NCBI RefSeq assembly: GCF_002688565.1
Contig: NZ_CP024011.1
Location: forward strand, 1,364,001 to 1,428,000
Direction of reading: 5' to 3'
Origin: Acinetobacter sp. LoGeW2-3
Lineage (GTDB): Bacteria > Pseudomonadota > Gammaproteobacteria > Pseudomonadales > Moraxellaceae
DNA: 64,000 bases
Under the pieces are notes generated by a model. It did no database searches, was not told the origin of the DNA, and saw nothing but the letters and a program-made list of their open reading frames with translations. Positions 49,945 through 60,808 of the stretch are shown here, piece by piece. A program made the translations under genes and the position numbers. Positions within the stretch are counted from its first letter, which is position 1, and each line of letters begins with the position of its first letter.

Positions 49945-51177
49945 TTATCCAACCACTGAACCCATCTGGAAGATTGGTAGGTACATCGCAATCACAAGAC
50001 CACCTACTAGAACACCAAGAATAGCCATAATCAATGGTTCCATCATGGAAGTCAGACCATCAACAGCATTATCAACTTCATTTTCATAATGGGTCGCGAC
50101 TTTATCCAGCATGGCATCAAGTGCACCAGATTCTTCACCAATAGACACCATTTGCACAGCCATAGATGGAAATTTGTTGGTGACACGCATGGCAAATTGA
50201 AGCTGTTGACCAGTAGCAACATCTTCACGGATTTTCATCACTGCTTCTTCATAGACCACGTTATTGGTTGCACCGGCAGTAGATTCCAGTGCATCAATTA
50301 AAGGTACACCGGCTGCAAAGGTTGTTGCGAGCGTACGGCTGTAACGGGCGATAATCGCTTTATAGACTAAGTCACCAAAGATAGGAGCTTTCAGTGCAGC
50401 TTTATCGAGTAGGTCACGGAATTTTTTACTGCGTTTTTTTGCTTCCAGAAAAGCTGTAATAGCAATACCTATAAAGATAATTAATAGGAACCAGTACTGC
50501 TGGAACCAGTTAGACATATTTACAACCATCTGAGTAAAAGCAGGTAGATCAGCGCCAAAGCCTTGGAAAAGTTCTTGGAATACTGGGACTACTTTTACCA
50601 TCAAAATGATCGTAACGATGGCTGCCACTACAAGGACAGTTGCTGGATATTTCATGGCTTTTTTAATTTTCTGCTTTAACAGCTCACTTTTTTCTTTATA
50701 GATCGCGACACGATCCAGCATGGTTTCTAAAGCACCGGATTGCTCACCCGATTCAACCAAAGAACAAAATAGCTTATCGAAGTACTGAGGGTATTTACGC
50801 AGCGCCCCAGCAAAGGTATTTCCGCCCTCAACCTCACCTTTAATGCCGAGTACAACTTCTCGCATAGATGGATTTTCAAGACCTTCTGCGACGATTTCAA
50901 AGCCTTGCACTAAGGGTACGCCGGCTTTCATCATGGTTGCGAGTTGACGGGTGAAAATAGTGATATCCAGTGTGGTCACTTTTTTCTTCATCAGACCTTC
51001 AAGAATATTCTTCTTTTTCTCTCGAATACTCTTGATGCTGATGCCCTGTTTACGCAACGTGACCTTAGCCAAGGCGAGGTTACGTGCAGGCATTTCCCCT
51101 TTAATTTTTACACCTTTACGGTCTACCCCTTCATAGGTGAAGGTCGGCATCATTTGACCTTTTTTCACTGAAGCCAT
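49945..51177 (-). CDS. pilC: Type IV pilus platform protein PilC
   Basis: A 410-residue inner-membrane platform on which the PilB motor acts. Two T2SF domains (about 70-200 and 275-400) with 'FTRQLATMMKAGVPLVQGFEI' and 'ARYSRTLATTFAAGVPLIDAL', each followed by membrane helices. A good AAGGA ribosome site precedes the ATG. 29 bases after pilB. Confidence 0.95.
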   Translation of the reverse strand: MASVKKGQMMPTFTYEGVDRKGVKIKGEMPARNLALAKVTLRKQGISIKSIREKKKNILEGLMKKKVTTLDITIFTRQLATMMKAGVPLVQGFEIVAEGLENPSMREVVLGIKGEVEGGNTFAGALRKYPQYFDKLFCSLVESGEQSGALETMLDRVAIYKEKSELLKQKIKKAMKYPATVLVVAAIVTIILMVKVVPVFQELFQGFGADLPAFTQMVVNMSNWFQQYWFLLIIFIGIAITAFLEAKKRSKKFRDLLDKAALKAPIFGDLVYKAIIARYSRTLATTFAAGVPLIDALESTAGATNNVVYEEAVMKIREDVATGQQLQFAMRVTNKFPSMAVQMVSIGEESGALDAMLDKVATHYENEVDNAVDGLTSMMEPLIMAILGVLVGGLVIAMYLPIFQMGSVVG

Positions 51178-51206
51178 GCGTTTATCCTTATTTTATATCA
51201 GCACGA

Positions 51207-52916
51207 TCATTCGCTGGTAACACGATTGACTTCCTGAAGAGAAGTCACCCCCTGCATTACCTTTAATAACCCTGACCGGCGTAAATTGTTAAAACCTGCG
51301 CGTGCGGAAGCTTCGGCAATTTCAATGGCATTGCCATCTTCCATAATAATACGTGAAATCTCCGGTGTCACTTTCATGACTTCATAAATACCGACTCGAC
51401 CTTTATAACCTTCCCGGCATTCATTACATCCGGCAGGTTCAAAAATCTTAAATTCCGGGTCCTGTAAATCCTGTTCAGTAAAACCCATTTCCAGCAGGCT
51501 CTGACGTGGAATATCTGCTGGTTTTTTGCAGTGAGGACAGAGGCGACGAGCCAGACGCTGGGCAATCACCAGATTGACCGAGGTGGCAATATTAAAAGAC
51601 GGCACACCCATATTCCGTAAACGGGTCAGTGTTTCAGGTGCGCTGTTGGTATGCAGCGTTGACATCACCATGTGTCCTGTTTGTGCCGCCTTAATCGCAA
51701 TCTCTGCTGTTTCCAGGTCACGGATCTCGCCGACCATGACAATGTCCGGATCCTGACGCAGGAAAGATTTCAATGCGGCAGAGAAGGTGAGACCTACTTT
51801 ATTGTTGACGTTGACCTGGTTAATTCCTTGCAGGTTAATTTCGACTGGATCTTCAGCCGTAGAAATATTGGTATCTTCACGATTCAAGATATTTAAACCA
51901 GTATATAAAGACACGGTTTTACCAGAACCTGTTGGACCAGTAATCAATAGCATGCCTTGGGGCTTATCCAGCGCTTCCATAAACAATGCTTTTTGATCGG
52001 GTTCATAGCCAAGCGCATCAATACCTAGCATGGCACTGGATGGATCCAGAATACGCAGTACTAACTTTTCACCGAATAGGGTCGGTAGCGAGTTGACACG
52101 GAAATCAATCGCTTTATTTTTAGAAAGCTTTAACTTAATACGTCCATCTTGTGGAATACGTTTCTCCGAAATATCCATCTGGGACATAACCTTAAGACGG
52201 GATGCCAGACGCGTTGCCAGTTGTAAAGGCGGCGTAGCGATTTGACGAAGTACGCCATCGACACGATAACGCACGCGGTACATTTTTTCATAAGGCTCAA
52301 AGTGCAAGTCCGATGCACCCATACGAATCGCATCAATCAGTAATTTATTAATATATTTAACGATTGGAGCTTCATCAGCTTTAGTGTCATCCTCATTGTC
52401 TTGAGTTGGATCAGCTGTATCTACATCGACATCTAGATCAAAATCATCATCAAATTCAAAGGTACTTTCTTCAGTAAAATTCTGTTCAATCAGTTTTTCG
52501 AGTTTGTTGTGTTCAACAATAATGGTTTCAATGTTGAGTTTAGTTGCAAAGCGGACCGCATCAACTGCTTCTATATTGGTTGGATTACTAGTCGCGATAA
52601 ATAGGATATTGGCATTTTTAAAGATCGGCAGTACGCGATGTTTGGTAATGATCTTTTCATCAAAATCTTCACGTACGATCAAGGCAGGATCATAGGCACT
52701 GATATCAAATAGTGGCTCACCGAATTCAAGAGAAATGGTTTCTGCAATTTTAGTTGGAGAGAGGCGCTGATGTTCAATTAGATAAGGAACAATATCGACT
52801 TTATCTTTTTTTGCGCTAGTTAAAGCACCCTGCATATCTTCTGCAGATATCACCCCTTCATCGACCAATCGACGAATAAACCCCGTAAATCTTGGAGATC
52901 CCTGAATTGCTGTCAT
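51207..52916 (-). CDS. pilB: Type IV pilus extension ATPase PilB
   Basis: A 569-residue hexameric ATPase powering pilus assembly. N-terminal MshEN-like domain (about 10-150), Walker A 'LITGPTGSGKTVSLY', Asp box 'NISTAEDPVEINLQGINQ', Walker B 'DIVMVGEIRDLETAEIA', His box 'TGHMVMSTLHTNSA' and a zinc-binding tetracysteine 'CPHC ... CNEC' near the end. First gene of pilBCD-coaE. Confidence 0.95.
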   Translation of the reverse strand: MTAIQGSPRFTGFIRRLVDEGVISAEDMQGALTSAKKDKVDIVPYLIEHQRLSPTKIAETISLEFGEPLFDISAYDPALIVREDFDEKIITKHRVLPIFKNANILFIATSNPTNIEAVDAVRFATKLNIETIIVEHNKLEKLIEQNFTEESTFEFDDDFDLDVDVDTADPTQDNEDDTKADEAPIVKYINKLLIDAIRMGASDLHFEPYEKMYRVRYRVDGVLRQIATPPLQLATRLASRLKVMSQMDISEKRIPQDGRIKLKLSKNKAIDFRVNSLPTLFGEKLVLRILDPSSAMLGIDALGYEPDQKALFMEALDKPQGMLLITGPTGSGKTVSLYTGLNILNREDTNISTAEDPVEINLQGINQVNVNNKVGLTFSAALKSFLRQDPDIVMVGEIRDLETAEIAIKAAQTGHMVMSTLHTNSAPETLTRLRNMGVPSFNIATSVNLVIAQRLARRLCPHCKKPADIPRQSLLEMGFTEQDLQDPEFKIFEPAGCNECREGYKGRVGIYEVMKVTPEISRIIMEDGNAIEIAEASARAGFNNLRRSGLLKVMQGVTSLQEVNRVTSE

Positions 52917-53198
52917 GCTCTAATATGCCCGTGAATCAAAATTGTTTTAATTGCTTTATCAAAATTATACGTTGCTAACGTAAAATTACCATAGCGTAAA
53001 ATGCTGCCTTCTTCCCATTAATATTCAAAATACTGAATTAATCGCAAGAAGTTATCCCCATATTATTAAGTGATAACAAAAAATGAGCAGTTTGAACAGA
53101 CCTTGTACTGAAAATGCCGCAAGAAAACTCCTCTTCAAATTTTCCAATTCCGTGTAGAATGTGCCCAATTAAAGATAGGTATTCAGAATAGGTTGTTT

Positions 53199-53990
53199 AT
53201 GTCGTTGTCGACGATTACCCCATGGGTAGTGGGTAACTGGAAGATGAACCCGCTTCAGGCAGATGCGCAGACATTGCTTCGTGGGGTGAAAGATTTGCTT
53301 GAATCTACACCAATTTCAGCAGAAAAGTGTCATTTAGGCGTAGCACCGGTAGCGATTGCACTGACTCAGGTTCAGACTGAACTGGCTTCTGCCGTTCGTC
53401 CGGTTTATACCGTTGCTCAGGATGTATCTCGTATTGCAGGCATGGGCGCATATACCGGTGAAGTAAGTGCTGAACTATTGGCAGACAGCGGTATTGGCTA
53501 TGTCTTAGTTGGACATTCTGAACGCCGTGAGATCTTTGCTGAGTCACGTGAGATTCTGAATGCCAAAATCAGAAATGCTTTAAATGCTGGTTTGACTGTG
53601 ATTTATTGCGTCGGTGAAAGTCTGGAACAGCGTGAAGCCGGGCAGGCGGAAGCTGTGGTATTACAGCAGATCTGTGATATCGCGACTGTGGTCGAAGCAG
53701 AGCAATGGAAAAATATTGTGATTGCCTATGAGCCGATCTGGGCGATTGGTACTGGCAAGACCGCTTCTCCAGAAGATGCACAAGCCATGCATGCCCAGAT
53801 TCGTCAGGGCTTAAAACAAATTACCGGTTATGGTGAAACGACTGCAATTCTGTATGGTGGTAGTGTTAAACCGGAAAATGCAGTAGAGTTAGCAGCCTGC
53901 CCCGATATCAATGGGGCACTGGTGGGTGGTGCATCACTCAATGCTGAGTCATTCCATAAAATTGCTCAGGCATTTGCAAATACACAATAA
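53199..53990 (+). CDS. tpiA: Triosephosphate isomerase
   Basis: A 263-residue TIM barrel. Active-site residues: Lys in 'VGNWKMN', His in '[11 protein letters not shown]', Glu in '[13 protein letters not shown]', and phosphate loop '[11 protein letters not shown]'. ATG at 53199 is favoured over the TTG at 53193. The 282 bases upstream to pilB hold the divergent promoters and no gene. secG follows after 13 bases, a conserved neighbourhood. Confidence 0.96.
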   Translation: MSLSTITPWVVGNWKMNPLQADAQTLLRGVKDLLESTPISAEKCHLGVAPVAIALTQVQTELASAVRPVYTVAQDVSRIAGMGAYTGEVSAELLADSGIGYVLVGHSERREIFAESREILNAKIRNALNAGLTVIYCVGESLEQREAGQAEAVVLQQICDIATVVEAEQWKNIVIAYEPIWAIGTGKTASPEDAQAMHAQIRQGLKQITGYGETTAILYGGSVKPENAVELAACPDINGALVGGASLNAESFHKIAQAFANTQ

Positions 53991-54003
53991 TTAGGAGTTC
54001 AGC

Positions 54004-54333
54004 ATGCAAACTTTTGTGCTGGTAGTACATATTATCTTAGCGGTACTGATGATTGTCTTGATTTTAGTTCAGCATGGTAAGGGTGCGGATGCTGGTGCAT
54101 CTTTCGGTGGTGGCGGTGCTGCGACCGTTTTTGGTGCTTCAGGCTCAGGTAATTTCCTGACTCGTTTGACGGCAGTGTTTACGGCATTATTCTTTATTAC
54201 CAGCTTGACTTTAGCGGTATTTGCCAAAAAACAAACCACAGATGCCTACAGTTTGAATAGCGTTCAAACGACGCAAACTGCACCAGCTCAATCGAATGAA
54301 ACTTCACCAACTGCACCAAAAACTGGTGAATAA
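54004..54333 (+). CDS. secG: Protein-export membrane protein SecG
   Basis: A 109-residue SecYEG subunit. First helix '[19 protein letters not shown]', the conserved '[33 protein letters not shown]' region (its core), second helix and a Thr/Gln/Pro-rich tail. AGGAG precedes the ATG. It is followed by tRNA-Leu without a terminator, as in E. coli secG-leuU. Confidence 0.95.
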   Translation: MQTFVLVVHIILAVLMIVLILVQHGKGADAGASFGGGGAATVFGASGSGNFLTRLTAVFTALFFITSLTLAVFAKKQTTDAYSLNSVQTTQTAPAQSNETSPTAPKTGE

Positions 54334-54385
54334 TTTCGCTAAAGGCTTTCTTTTTGCGCATGATGAGAATAGAATGCCTGCAGCT

Positions 54386-54470
54386 GCGGTGGTGGTGGAA
54401 TTGGTAGACACGCTACCTTGAGGTGGTAGTGCTTTCGGGCGTGGGGGTTCAAGTCCCCCCTTCCGCACCA
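54386..54470 (+). tRNA. tRNA-Leu (anticodon GAG)
   Basis: An 85-base class II tRNA with anticodon GAG in 'CTACCTTGAGGTGGTAG', a variable arm around 'TGCTTTCGGGCG', T-arm 'GGGGGTTCAAGTCCCCC' and encoded CCA. The acceptor stem GCGGTGG/CTTCCGC has one U-U mismatch and a G-U pair. Position after secG equals E. coli leuU. Confidence 0.95.
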
Positions 54471-54524
54471 ACTTATAATCCAGAAATTTAAGTTGGTGTA
54501 TGCAGCTAAAAAAACTTCTGTTGT

Positions 54525-54601
<77 letters not shown>

Positions 54602-54681
54602 ATCAATCCTTTTAAAAGACGCAAACTTTCAAGAGGCAACTTAAACCAGTGTTAAGTTGAGAAGAGTTATTTGCATGTTGT

Positions 54682-54758
<77 letters not shown>

Positions 54759-54795
54759 CTTTTAAGTGTGTAAGTTCGTGATTTGATGTGTTGTT

Positions 54796-54860
54796 GCTCG
54801 TCGGGCTCAACTCTTCATAAAGTCTCGAAGATCGTTGGTTAAATCCAACGCGCACCACCA
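54796..54860 (+). pseudogene. Decayed initiator tRNA copy 1
   Basis: Keeps GCTCGTCGGGCTCA of the D/anticodon arm, GATCGTTGGTTAAATCCA of the T-arm and a terminal CACCA, but lacks the 5' acceptor and D-stem strand and has ACTCTTCATAAAGTCT in place of TAACC of the anticodon loop/stem. It cannot fold into a normal tRNA. No other gene is seen between copies 2 and 3. Confidence 0.75.
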
Positions 54861-54921
54861 ATCCTTTGAAGATGCAAACTTTAAAGGCAGTTCTTTGAAC
54901 TGAGAGTTTTTTGTACGCTGA

Positions 54922-54998
<77 letters not shown>

Positions 54999-55039
54999 CT
55001 TTTTGGAAAGTGTAGTTTCGTTATTTTAATCAGTTGCAA

Positions 55040-55106
55040 GCTCGTCGGGCTCAACTCTTTATAAAATCTCGAAGATCGTTGGAACAAAATCCAGTGAACG
55101 CTACCA
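55040..55106 (+). pseudogene. Decayed initiator tRNA copy 2
   Basis: Same remnant type as at 54796: GCTCGTCGGGCTCA, then the same replaced loop (ACTCTTTATAAAATCT), then GAAGATCGTTGG and a terminal CGCTACCA. Its T-arm is more damaged (GGAACAAAATCC). The shared change shows both remnants descend from one altered copy. Confidence 0.75.
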
Positions 55107-55194
55107 ATTTTTCAGCGACAAAAGACCAACATATCGTTAGCGATAGTTTTGATTGAAAACTTATCGTCTTTTGTATATAATTTTTGCACGTTGA

Positions 55195-55271
<77 letters not shown>

Positions 55272-55284
55272 AGTTTCTTAAAAG

Positions 55285-55311
55285 AGGCTCACAACTATGG
55301 TGGGCCTTTTT
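55285..55311 (+). terminator. Terminator 1 after the initiator tRNA array
   Basis: AGGCTCAC-AACTATG-GTGGGCCT, an 8-bp stem (one G-U), then TTTT, 13 bases past the last tRNA. Confidence 0.8.
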
Positions 55312-55353
55312 GCACAGTGGGATTTGAAAAAATCCGAAATTGTGCATTAATTG

Positions 55354-55375
55354 GGGCGATTTACGCCCTTTTTTA
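55354..55375 (+). terminator. Terminator 2 before rimP
   Basis: GGGCG-ATTTA-CGCCC stem followed by six T. Second in tandem, 43 bases after the first; 121 bases before the rimP ATG. Confidence 0.8.
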
Positions 55376-55495
55376 TTGGCTATCGTGTAGTGTCGACAAA
55401 ATTTGGTCAAGTCTCCATGTTTCACTACTACTATAGTTTGTATTGGTTTGTAGTGGTCAAATAGATCATAAAATCGCACCAGATGACGAGAGTAA

Positions 55496-56020
55496 ATGAA
55501 GCTATCAAATAAAACTCAAGCACTTCAGGACTTGATTGCACCTGCAGTTGAAGCCTGTGATGTAGATCTTTGGGGAATCGAATTTGTTCCTCAGGGTAAA
55601 CGTTCTCTATTACGTATTTATATCGACAAGCCTGTCGATGAAACTGCTGAACCTGTTCTGAATGAAGACGGTGAAGTAGAGCAGGGCCGTGGGATTGGTG
55701 TACAAGACTGCGTGCGCGTAACCCAACAAGTGGGCGCGATGCTGGATGTACATGATCCGATTTCAGGTGAATATGCACTTGAAGTGTCGTCTCCGGGCTG
55801 GGACCGTCCATTCTTCCAGCTTCAGCAAATGGCAGATTATATCGGTCAGACCGTTGCGTTACGTCTGATTAGTGCGGTGGACAACCGTCGTAAATTCCAG
55901 GCAAAACTGGTTGCAGTCGACCTTGAAAATGAAATCATTCAGGTAGAAGTAGAAAAGCAGCAGGTTCTGGAAATCGACAGTCACAATATCGATAAAGCAA
56001 ATTTGATCTATCAAGATTAA
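55496..56020 (+). CDS. rimP: Ribosome maturation factor RimP
   Basis: A 174-residue factor for 30S subunit maturation. '[19 protein letters not shown]' start, 'LRIYIDKP' and '[14 protein letters not shown]' motif are family hallmarks. It is slightly longer than E. coli RimP (150) owing to an insertion around residues 50-65 ('[18 protein letters not shown]'). First gene of rimP-nusA-infB-rbfA. Confidence 0.94.
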   Translation: MKLSNKTQALQDLIAPAVEACDVDLWGIEFVPQGKRSLLRIYIDKPVDETAEPVLNEDGEVEQGRGIGVQDCVRVTQQVGAMLDVHDPISGEYALEVSSPGWDRPFFQLQQMADYIGQTVALRLISAVDNRRKFQAKLVAVDLENEIIQVEVEKQQVLEIDSHNIDKANLIYQD

Positions 56021-56055
56021 CTAAATCAATAAGAATCTGAACGAATAGGTGACAT

Positions 56056-57540
56056 ATGGCACGTGAAATTCTTACCGTCGTTGAAACGGTTAGTAACGAA
56101 AAAGGTGTACCTCGTGAAGCAATTTTTGAAGCACTCGAACAAGCTTTAGTTGCAGCGACCAAGAAAAAGTTCTACGAAGGAACAAACTCGGAAGAAGCAC
56201 GTCTACGTGTAGAAATCGATCGTAAAACTGGTGACTACCGTACTTTCCGTCAATGGGAAGTGGTTGCAGATGAAGATCATGAAATGCCGGCTTGCCAGGA
56301 TGCAATTTCTGATGTGGATCCTGCACAATGGTCGATCGGTGACATTCGTGAGCTAGAAGTTGAATCAATCGATTTCGGTCGTATTGCTGCACAAATTGCC
56401 AAACAAGTGATTGTACAGAAGATTCGTGAAGCTGAACGTGCACTGGTTGCTGATGCCTATGAATCTAAAGTCGGTGAGCTGATCTACGGTGAAGTGAAAA
56501 AACAAACCAAAGACGGTTTCATTATTGACTTAGGGGACAATGCTGAAGCATATCTTGCACGTGAAGAAATGATTCCGAAGGAAATCCTTCGTCCAAAACA
56601 ACGCGTGAATGCAATTCTTTTCAATGTGAACCGTGAAGGCCGTGGCGCTCAGCTACAGCTTTCTCGCGCAAAGCCTGAAATGCTAATCGCGTTGATGAAA
56701 AAAGAGATTCCAGAAATCTCTGAAGAAATCATTGAAATTAAGGCAGCCGCACGCCAGCCAGGTGTACGTGCCAAAATTGCAGTGAAAACAAATGACCATC
56801 GTATTGATCCGGTTGGTGCTTGTATTGGTATGCGTGGTACACGTATCCAGGCAGTACAACAGGAACTCAATGGTGAGCGTATTGATGTCGTAGTATGGTC
56901 AGATGATCCTGCTCAGTACATTGCAAGCGCTCTTGAACCAGCAGATGTATCTAGTATCGTCATCGATGAAGATGCACGTACTGCAGACATCATTTTCGCA
57001 ACGAGTGATCAATTGGCTCGTGCGATTGGTTCACAGGGTCAAAACGTTCGTCTGGCATCTGAATTGACTGGCTACAAGCTGGACATGATGCTGGAAGAAG
57101 AATACTACGCACGTCAGCAAAGCGAAGCGCAAAAATACCTGGACATGTTTGTAACACGTCTGGATATTGCTGAAGATTTGGCTATGGCGTTGGTAGAAAT
57201 GGGCTTCACCTCGCTTGAAGAAATTGCATACGTACCTGCAGAAACGTTTGATGAAATCGAACTGGATGCGGAACTGGTTGAACTACTGCAAAGCCGTGCA
57301 AAAGAAGTTGCACTTGCTGATGCATTACAACAGCAAGAAAACGTACAAGCGCCAAGTGAAGAACTTGTTGCAATGGAAGGCATGACAGCAGAGATCGCGC
57401 AAGCTCTAGCAGCTCGTGGTGTGGTAACAGTGGATGACCTGGCAGATCAGGCAACTGACGATATCGCAGATATTGAAGGTTTAGGCGCTGAAAAAGCGGG
57501 TCAGCTCATTATGAAAGCGCGCGAATCATGGTTTAACTAG
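56056..57540 (+). CDS. nusA: Transcription termination/antitermination factor NusA
   Basis: A 494-residue RNA polymerase-associated factor. NusA N-terminal domain (1-125), S1 (about 135-200), two KH domains ('DPVGACIGMRGTRIQAVQQEL' and 'AIGSQGQNVRLASELTGY') and two C-terminal HhH acidic repeats (about 365-490). AGGTGA precedes the ATG. Length close to E. coli NusA (495). 35 bases after rimP. Confidence 0.97.
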   Translation: MAREILTVVETVSNEKGVPREAIFEALEQALVAATKKKFYEGTNSEEARLRVEIDRKTGDYRTFRQWEVVADEDHEMPACQDAISDVDPAQWSIGDIRELEVESIDFGRIAAQIAKQVIVQKIREAERALVADAYESKVGELIYGEVKKQTKDGFIIDLGDNAEAYLAREEMIPKEILRPKQRVNAILFNVNREGRGAQLQLSRAKPEMLIALMKKEIPEISEEIIEIKAAARQPGVRAKIAVKTNDHRIDPVGACIGMRGTRIQAVQQELNGERIDVVVWSDDPAQYIASALEPADVSSIVIDEDARTADIIFATSDQLARAIGSQGQNVRLASELTGYKLDMMLEEEYYARQQSEAQKYLDMFVTRLDIAEDLAMALVEMGFTSLEEIAYVPAETFDEIELDAELVELLQSRAKEVALADALQQQENVQAPSEELVAMEGMTAEIAQALAARGVVTVDDLADQATDDIADIEGLGAEKAGQLIMKARESWFN

Positions 57541-57550
57541 GAGGTAGTAT

Positions 57551-60259
57551 ATGACGGACAAGTCGATTAAAGAGTTAGCCCTCAAATTGGGTCGCCCAGT
57601 TGAGAAGCTCCTGGAACAGGTTCGTGAGGCAGGTTTACCACAGAGCAAATCTGACGATATTATTACCGCCGAACAACAAGATCACCTGATGAGCCATGTG
57701 AAAAAATCACAAGGTTCGGATGGTCATGCAGGACAAATCACGTTGAAACGTAAAACGACTAGTACGGCTAAAGTAGCCAGTACTTCGGGTAAGGCAAAGA
57801 CTATTAATGTAGAAGTTCGCAAGAAGCATACATTTACTAAGCCTGATCCAGAACAAATCAAGGCAGAAGCACTTGCAAAAGCGCAAGCTGAACAGCAAGC
57901 AAAAGCTGAAGCTGAGCAAAAGCCAGCAGCGCAAAAGCCAGCTGATGCACCGAAATCAGGCACAAACAACGCTAGCAAAGCATTAGAAGCAATGCGTGCT
58001 GCTGCGAAACAAACTAGCGACAAGCAAGAAGTTTCTAAAGCGGCTGTCGTTGTAAAACGCAAATCTACAAACAAACCAATCGTGAAGCAGGTTGTTAAAC
58101 CAACTGAAACTGCTGAACAGAAAAAAGCACGTGAAGCACAAGCAGCGAAATTGAAAGCTGTTGAAGAAGCTGCTCGTCGTAAGGCTGCTGAAGAAGCGCA
58201 ACAACGTACGCTTGAACAAATGCGTCAAATGGCATCTAAGTACTCAGCTGAAGACAATGCGCCTACAATCCGTGTTGTAGATGATTCTCCGCTTGCTGCT
58301 GGTCTGGTTGGTCAAGCATACGAAGACTCTTTCGCGAAAGAAGACCGTGAAATTAAACGTGGTACGAACACGAATAATACACGCTCATCTAAGAAAGGTG
58401 GTCGTCGTGGTGAAGAGCAATCGTTCCGTGATAACTCACATAAACGTGGTTTGAAAACAAGTCAATCGAACAAACATGGCTTCGAAAAACCTGTTAAGAA
58501 ACAAGTTTATGATGTAGAAATCGGTGAAACCATTATCGTTGCTGACTTAGCTGCGAAAATGGCGATTAAAGTTCGCGAAGTGATTAAAGCACTCATGAAA
58601 ATGGGTGAACTGGTTACTCAGAACCAAGCGATTGACCAGGAAGTTGCTGCACTGATCGTTGAAGAAATGGGCCATAACCCAGTTCTTGTATCTGAAACTG
58701 CTGCAGAAGATACGCTGATGGAGCAAGCTGAAGAAGCGCGTGGTGTGCAATCTACACGTGCACCTGTTGTTACCATCATGGGTCACGTTGACCATGGTAA
58801 AACATCGCTTCTTGACCGTATTCGCCGTGCTAAAGTGGCTCAAGGTGAAGCGGGCGGTATCACACAGCATATCGGTGCTTACCATGTAACAACGGACAAA
58901 GGCATCATCACTTTCCTAGATACTCCGGGACACGCAGCATTTACTGCAATGCGTTCACGTGGTGCGAAAGCGACTGATATCGTGGTTCTAGTTGTTGCGG
59001 CTGATGATGGTGTGATGCCACAAACTGCTGAAGCAATCGACCATGCGCGTGCTGCGGGTACGCCAATCATTGTTGCGATCAACAAAATGGATAAAGAGTC
59101 AGCTGATCCAGATCGCGTACTGAATGAATTGACGACTAAAGAAATCGTGCCTGAACAATGGGGCGGTGACGTTCCTGTAGCAATGGTTTCTGCGCACACT
59201 GGTGCCGGTATCGACGAACTTCTTGACCTGATTTCAATTCAAGCTGAACTTCTAGAACTTAAAGCTTCTGAAGAAGGTGCTGCACAAGGTGTAGTTATCG
59301 AAGCACGTGTTGATAATACGCGTGGTGCGGTTACATCAATCCTTGTACAAAACGGTACGTTGAAAGTGGGTGATCTGGTTCTTGCAGGTTCATCATACGG
59401 TCGCGTTCGTGCAATGACAGATGAAAACGGTAAACGTATTCAATCTGCAGGTCCTTCGATTCCAGTTGAAATCTTGGGTCTTCCAGAAGCGCCAATGGCA
59501 GGTGACGAAGTTCTTGTTGTGAATGACGAGAAGAAAGCACGTGAAGTTGCCGATGCGCGTATGGATCGTGAACGTCAAAAACGTCTTGAGCGTCAATCTG
59601 CAATGCGTCTTGAGAACATTATGGCGTCAATGGGCAAGAAAGATGTACCGATTGTGAACGTGGTTCTGAAAACTGATGTACGCGGTACATTGGAAGCATT
59701 ACACGTGGCGCTTGCTGACCTTGCGACTGACGAAGTTAAAGTACGTATTATTGGTTCTGGCGTAGGTGCAATCACCGAGTCTGACGTAACACTTGCTGAA
59801 TCTTCTGAAGCAGTACTGCTCGGCTTTAACGTTCGTGCCGACAATACAGCACGTCAAAAAGCAGATGCTGACAGTATCGATATTCGTTACTATTCAGTGA
59901 TCTACCAATTGATCGATGATGTGAAAGCAGCAATGAGCGGTAAGCTTGCGCCTGAACACCGTGAAACAATTCTTGGTGTTGCACAAGTGCGTGAAGTATT
60001 CCACTCAAGTAAATTCGGTGCGGCTGCAGGCTGTATGGTACTTGAAGGCGTATTGCATCGTAACAAACCGATTCGTGTATTACGTGATGACGTGGTTGTG
60101 TTCCAGGGCGAACTTGAATCTCTTCGTCGTTATAAAGAAGTGGTTGAAGAAGTTCGTGCCGGTATGGAATGTGGTCTTGCAGTCAAAGGCTATAAAGACA
60201 TCAAACCTCTCGACAAGATCGAAGTGTATGATGTTCAACTGATTAAACGGAGTCTTTAA
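57551..60259 (+). CDS. infB: Translation initiation factor IF-2
   Basis: A 902-residue GTPase that places fMet-tRNA on the 30S subunit. IF2 N-terminal domain (1-55), a long charged Lys/Ala/Glu-rich linker (about 80-330), the second N-terminal-like domain (about 325-375), G domain with '[12 protein letters not shown]' (near 411), 'DTPGHAAF' and 'NKMD', then domains II to IV. AGGAGG precedes the ATG. Linkage to initiator tRNA genes in the same locus is functionally fitting. Confidence 0.97.
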   Translation: MTDKSIKELALKLGRPVEKLLEQVREAGLPQSKSDDIITAEQQDHLMSHVKKSQGSDGHAGQITLKRKTTSTAKVASTSGKAKTINVEVRKKHTFTKPDPEQIKAEALAKAQAEQQAKAEAEQKPAAQKPADAPKSGTNNASKALEAMRAAAKQTSDKQEVSKAAVVVKRKSTNKPIVKQVVKPTETAEQKKAREAQAAKLKAVEEAARRKAAEEAQQRTLEQMRQMASKYSAEDNAPTIRVVDDSPLAAGLVGQAYEDSFAKEDREIKRGTNTNNTRSSKKGGRRGEEQSFRDNSHKRGLKTSQSNKHGFEKPVKKQVYDVEIGETIIVADLAAKMAIKVREVIKALMKMGELVTQNQAIDQEVAALIVEEMGHNPVLVSETAAEDTLMEQAEEARGVQSTRAPVVTIMGHVDHGKTSLLDRIRRAKVAQGEAGGITQHIGAYHVTTDKGIITFLDTPGHAAFTAMRSRGAKATDIVVLVVAADDGVMPQTAEAIDHARAAGTPIIVAINKMDKESADPDRVLNELTTKEIVPEQWGGDVPVAMVSAHTGAGIDELLDLISIQAELLELKASEEGAAQGVVIEARVDNTRGAVTSILVQNGTLKVGDLVLAGSSYGRVRAMTDENGKRIQSAGPSIPVEILGLPEAPMAGDEVLVVNDEKKAREVADARMDRERQKRLERQSAMRLENIMASMGKKDVPIVNVVLKTDVRGTLEALHVALADLATDEVKVRIIGSGVGAITESDVTLAESSEAVLLGFNVRADNTARQKADADSIDIRYYSVIYQLIDDVKAAMSGKLAPEHRETILGVAQVREVFHSSKFGAAAGCMVLEGVLHRNKPIRVLRDDVVVFQGELESLRRYKEVVEEVRAGMECGLAVKGYKDIKPLDKIEVYDVQLIKRSL

Positions 60260-60663
60260 TGGCGGGTAGTCAGCGTCTTAAGCGTATGGCTGATACAGTT
60301 CAGAGAGAACTCTCTGAACTGATTCGTCAGGAGCTTAAAGATCCACGTCTGGGTGGTCTGGTGACCATCTCGGCGGTGAAAGTCAGCCCAGATTTAGGCT
60401 ATGCTGAAGTTTATGTGACTGTCATGGGTCGTGAACTTGGTGATGAGCAAAGTGAAGCGGCAAATAAAGAAACGCTTGATGTCTTGAATAAGGCATCCGG
60501 TTTCCTGCGCCACGAACTGAGCCGTCGTATCAAGACACGTATTACGCCACGTCTGCGTTTCCATTACGACAAAACCAATGCGTATGGTAACTATATGTTT
60601 GGTCTGATTGCTGAAGCTGTGAAGGATTTACCTCCAGCTGAAGACAAGAAAGATGAGGAATAA
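60259..60663 (+). CDS. rbfA: Ribosome-binding factor A
   Basis: A 134-residue KH-like factor for late 30S maturation and cold adaptation. 'QRLKRMADTVQRELSELIRQELKDPRL' start and 'GFLRHELSRRIKTRITPRLRFHYD' are typical. The ATG overlaps the infB stop by one base (TAATG). Last gene of the operon; truB and rpsO, often next, are absent here. Confidence 0.95.
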   Translation: MAGSQRLKRMADTVQRELSELIRQELKDPRLGGLVTISAVKVSPDLGYAEVYVTVMGRELGDEQSEAANKETLDVLNKASGFLRHELSRRIKTRITPRLRFHYDKTNAYGNYMFGLIAEAVKDLPPAEDKKDEE

Positions 60664-60681
60664 GCGCTGATCCAGCGTAAT

Positions 60682-60710
60682 AAAAAAGCCACCTTCGGGT
60701 GGCTTTTTTA
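60682..60710 (+). terminator. Terminator after rbfA
   Basis: GCCACC-TTCG-GGTGGC with UUCG loop, flanked by six A and six T. Confidence 0.95.
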
Positions 60711-60808
60711 TGGGTATTAGAAATAAGGGGAAATGGCTTTCATGCATATTTACATTTCTTTTTATTTTTCTCCCCGAGGGAAAAAAGAAAAAGGAAATGA
60801 AAACTCTT

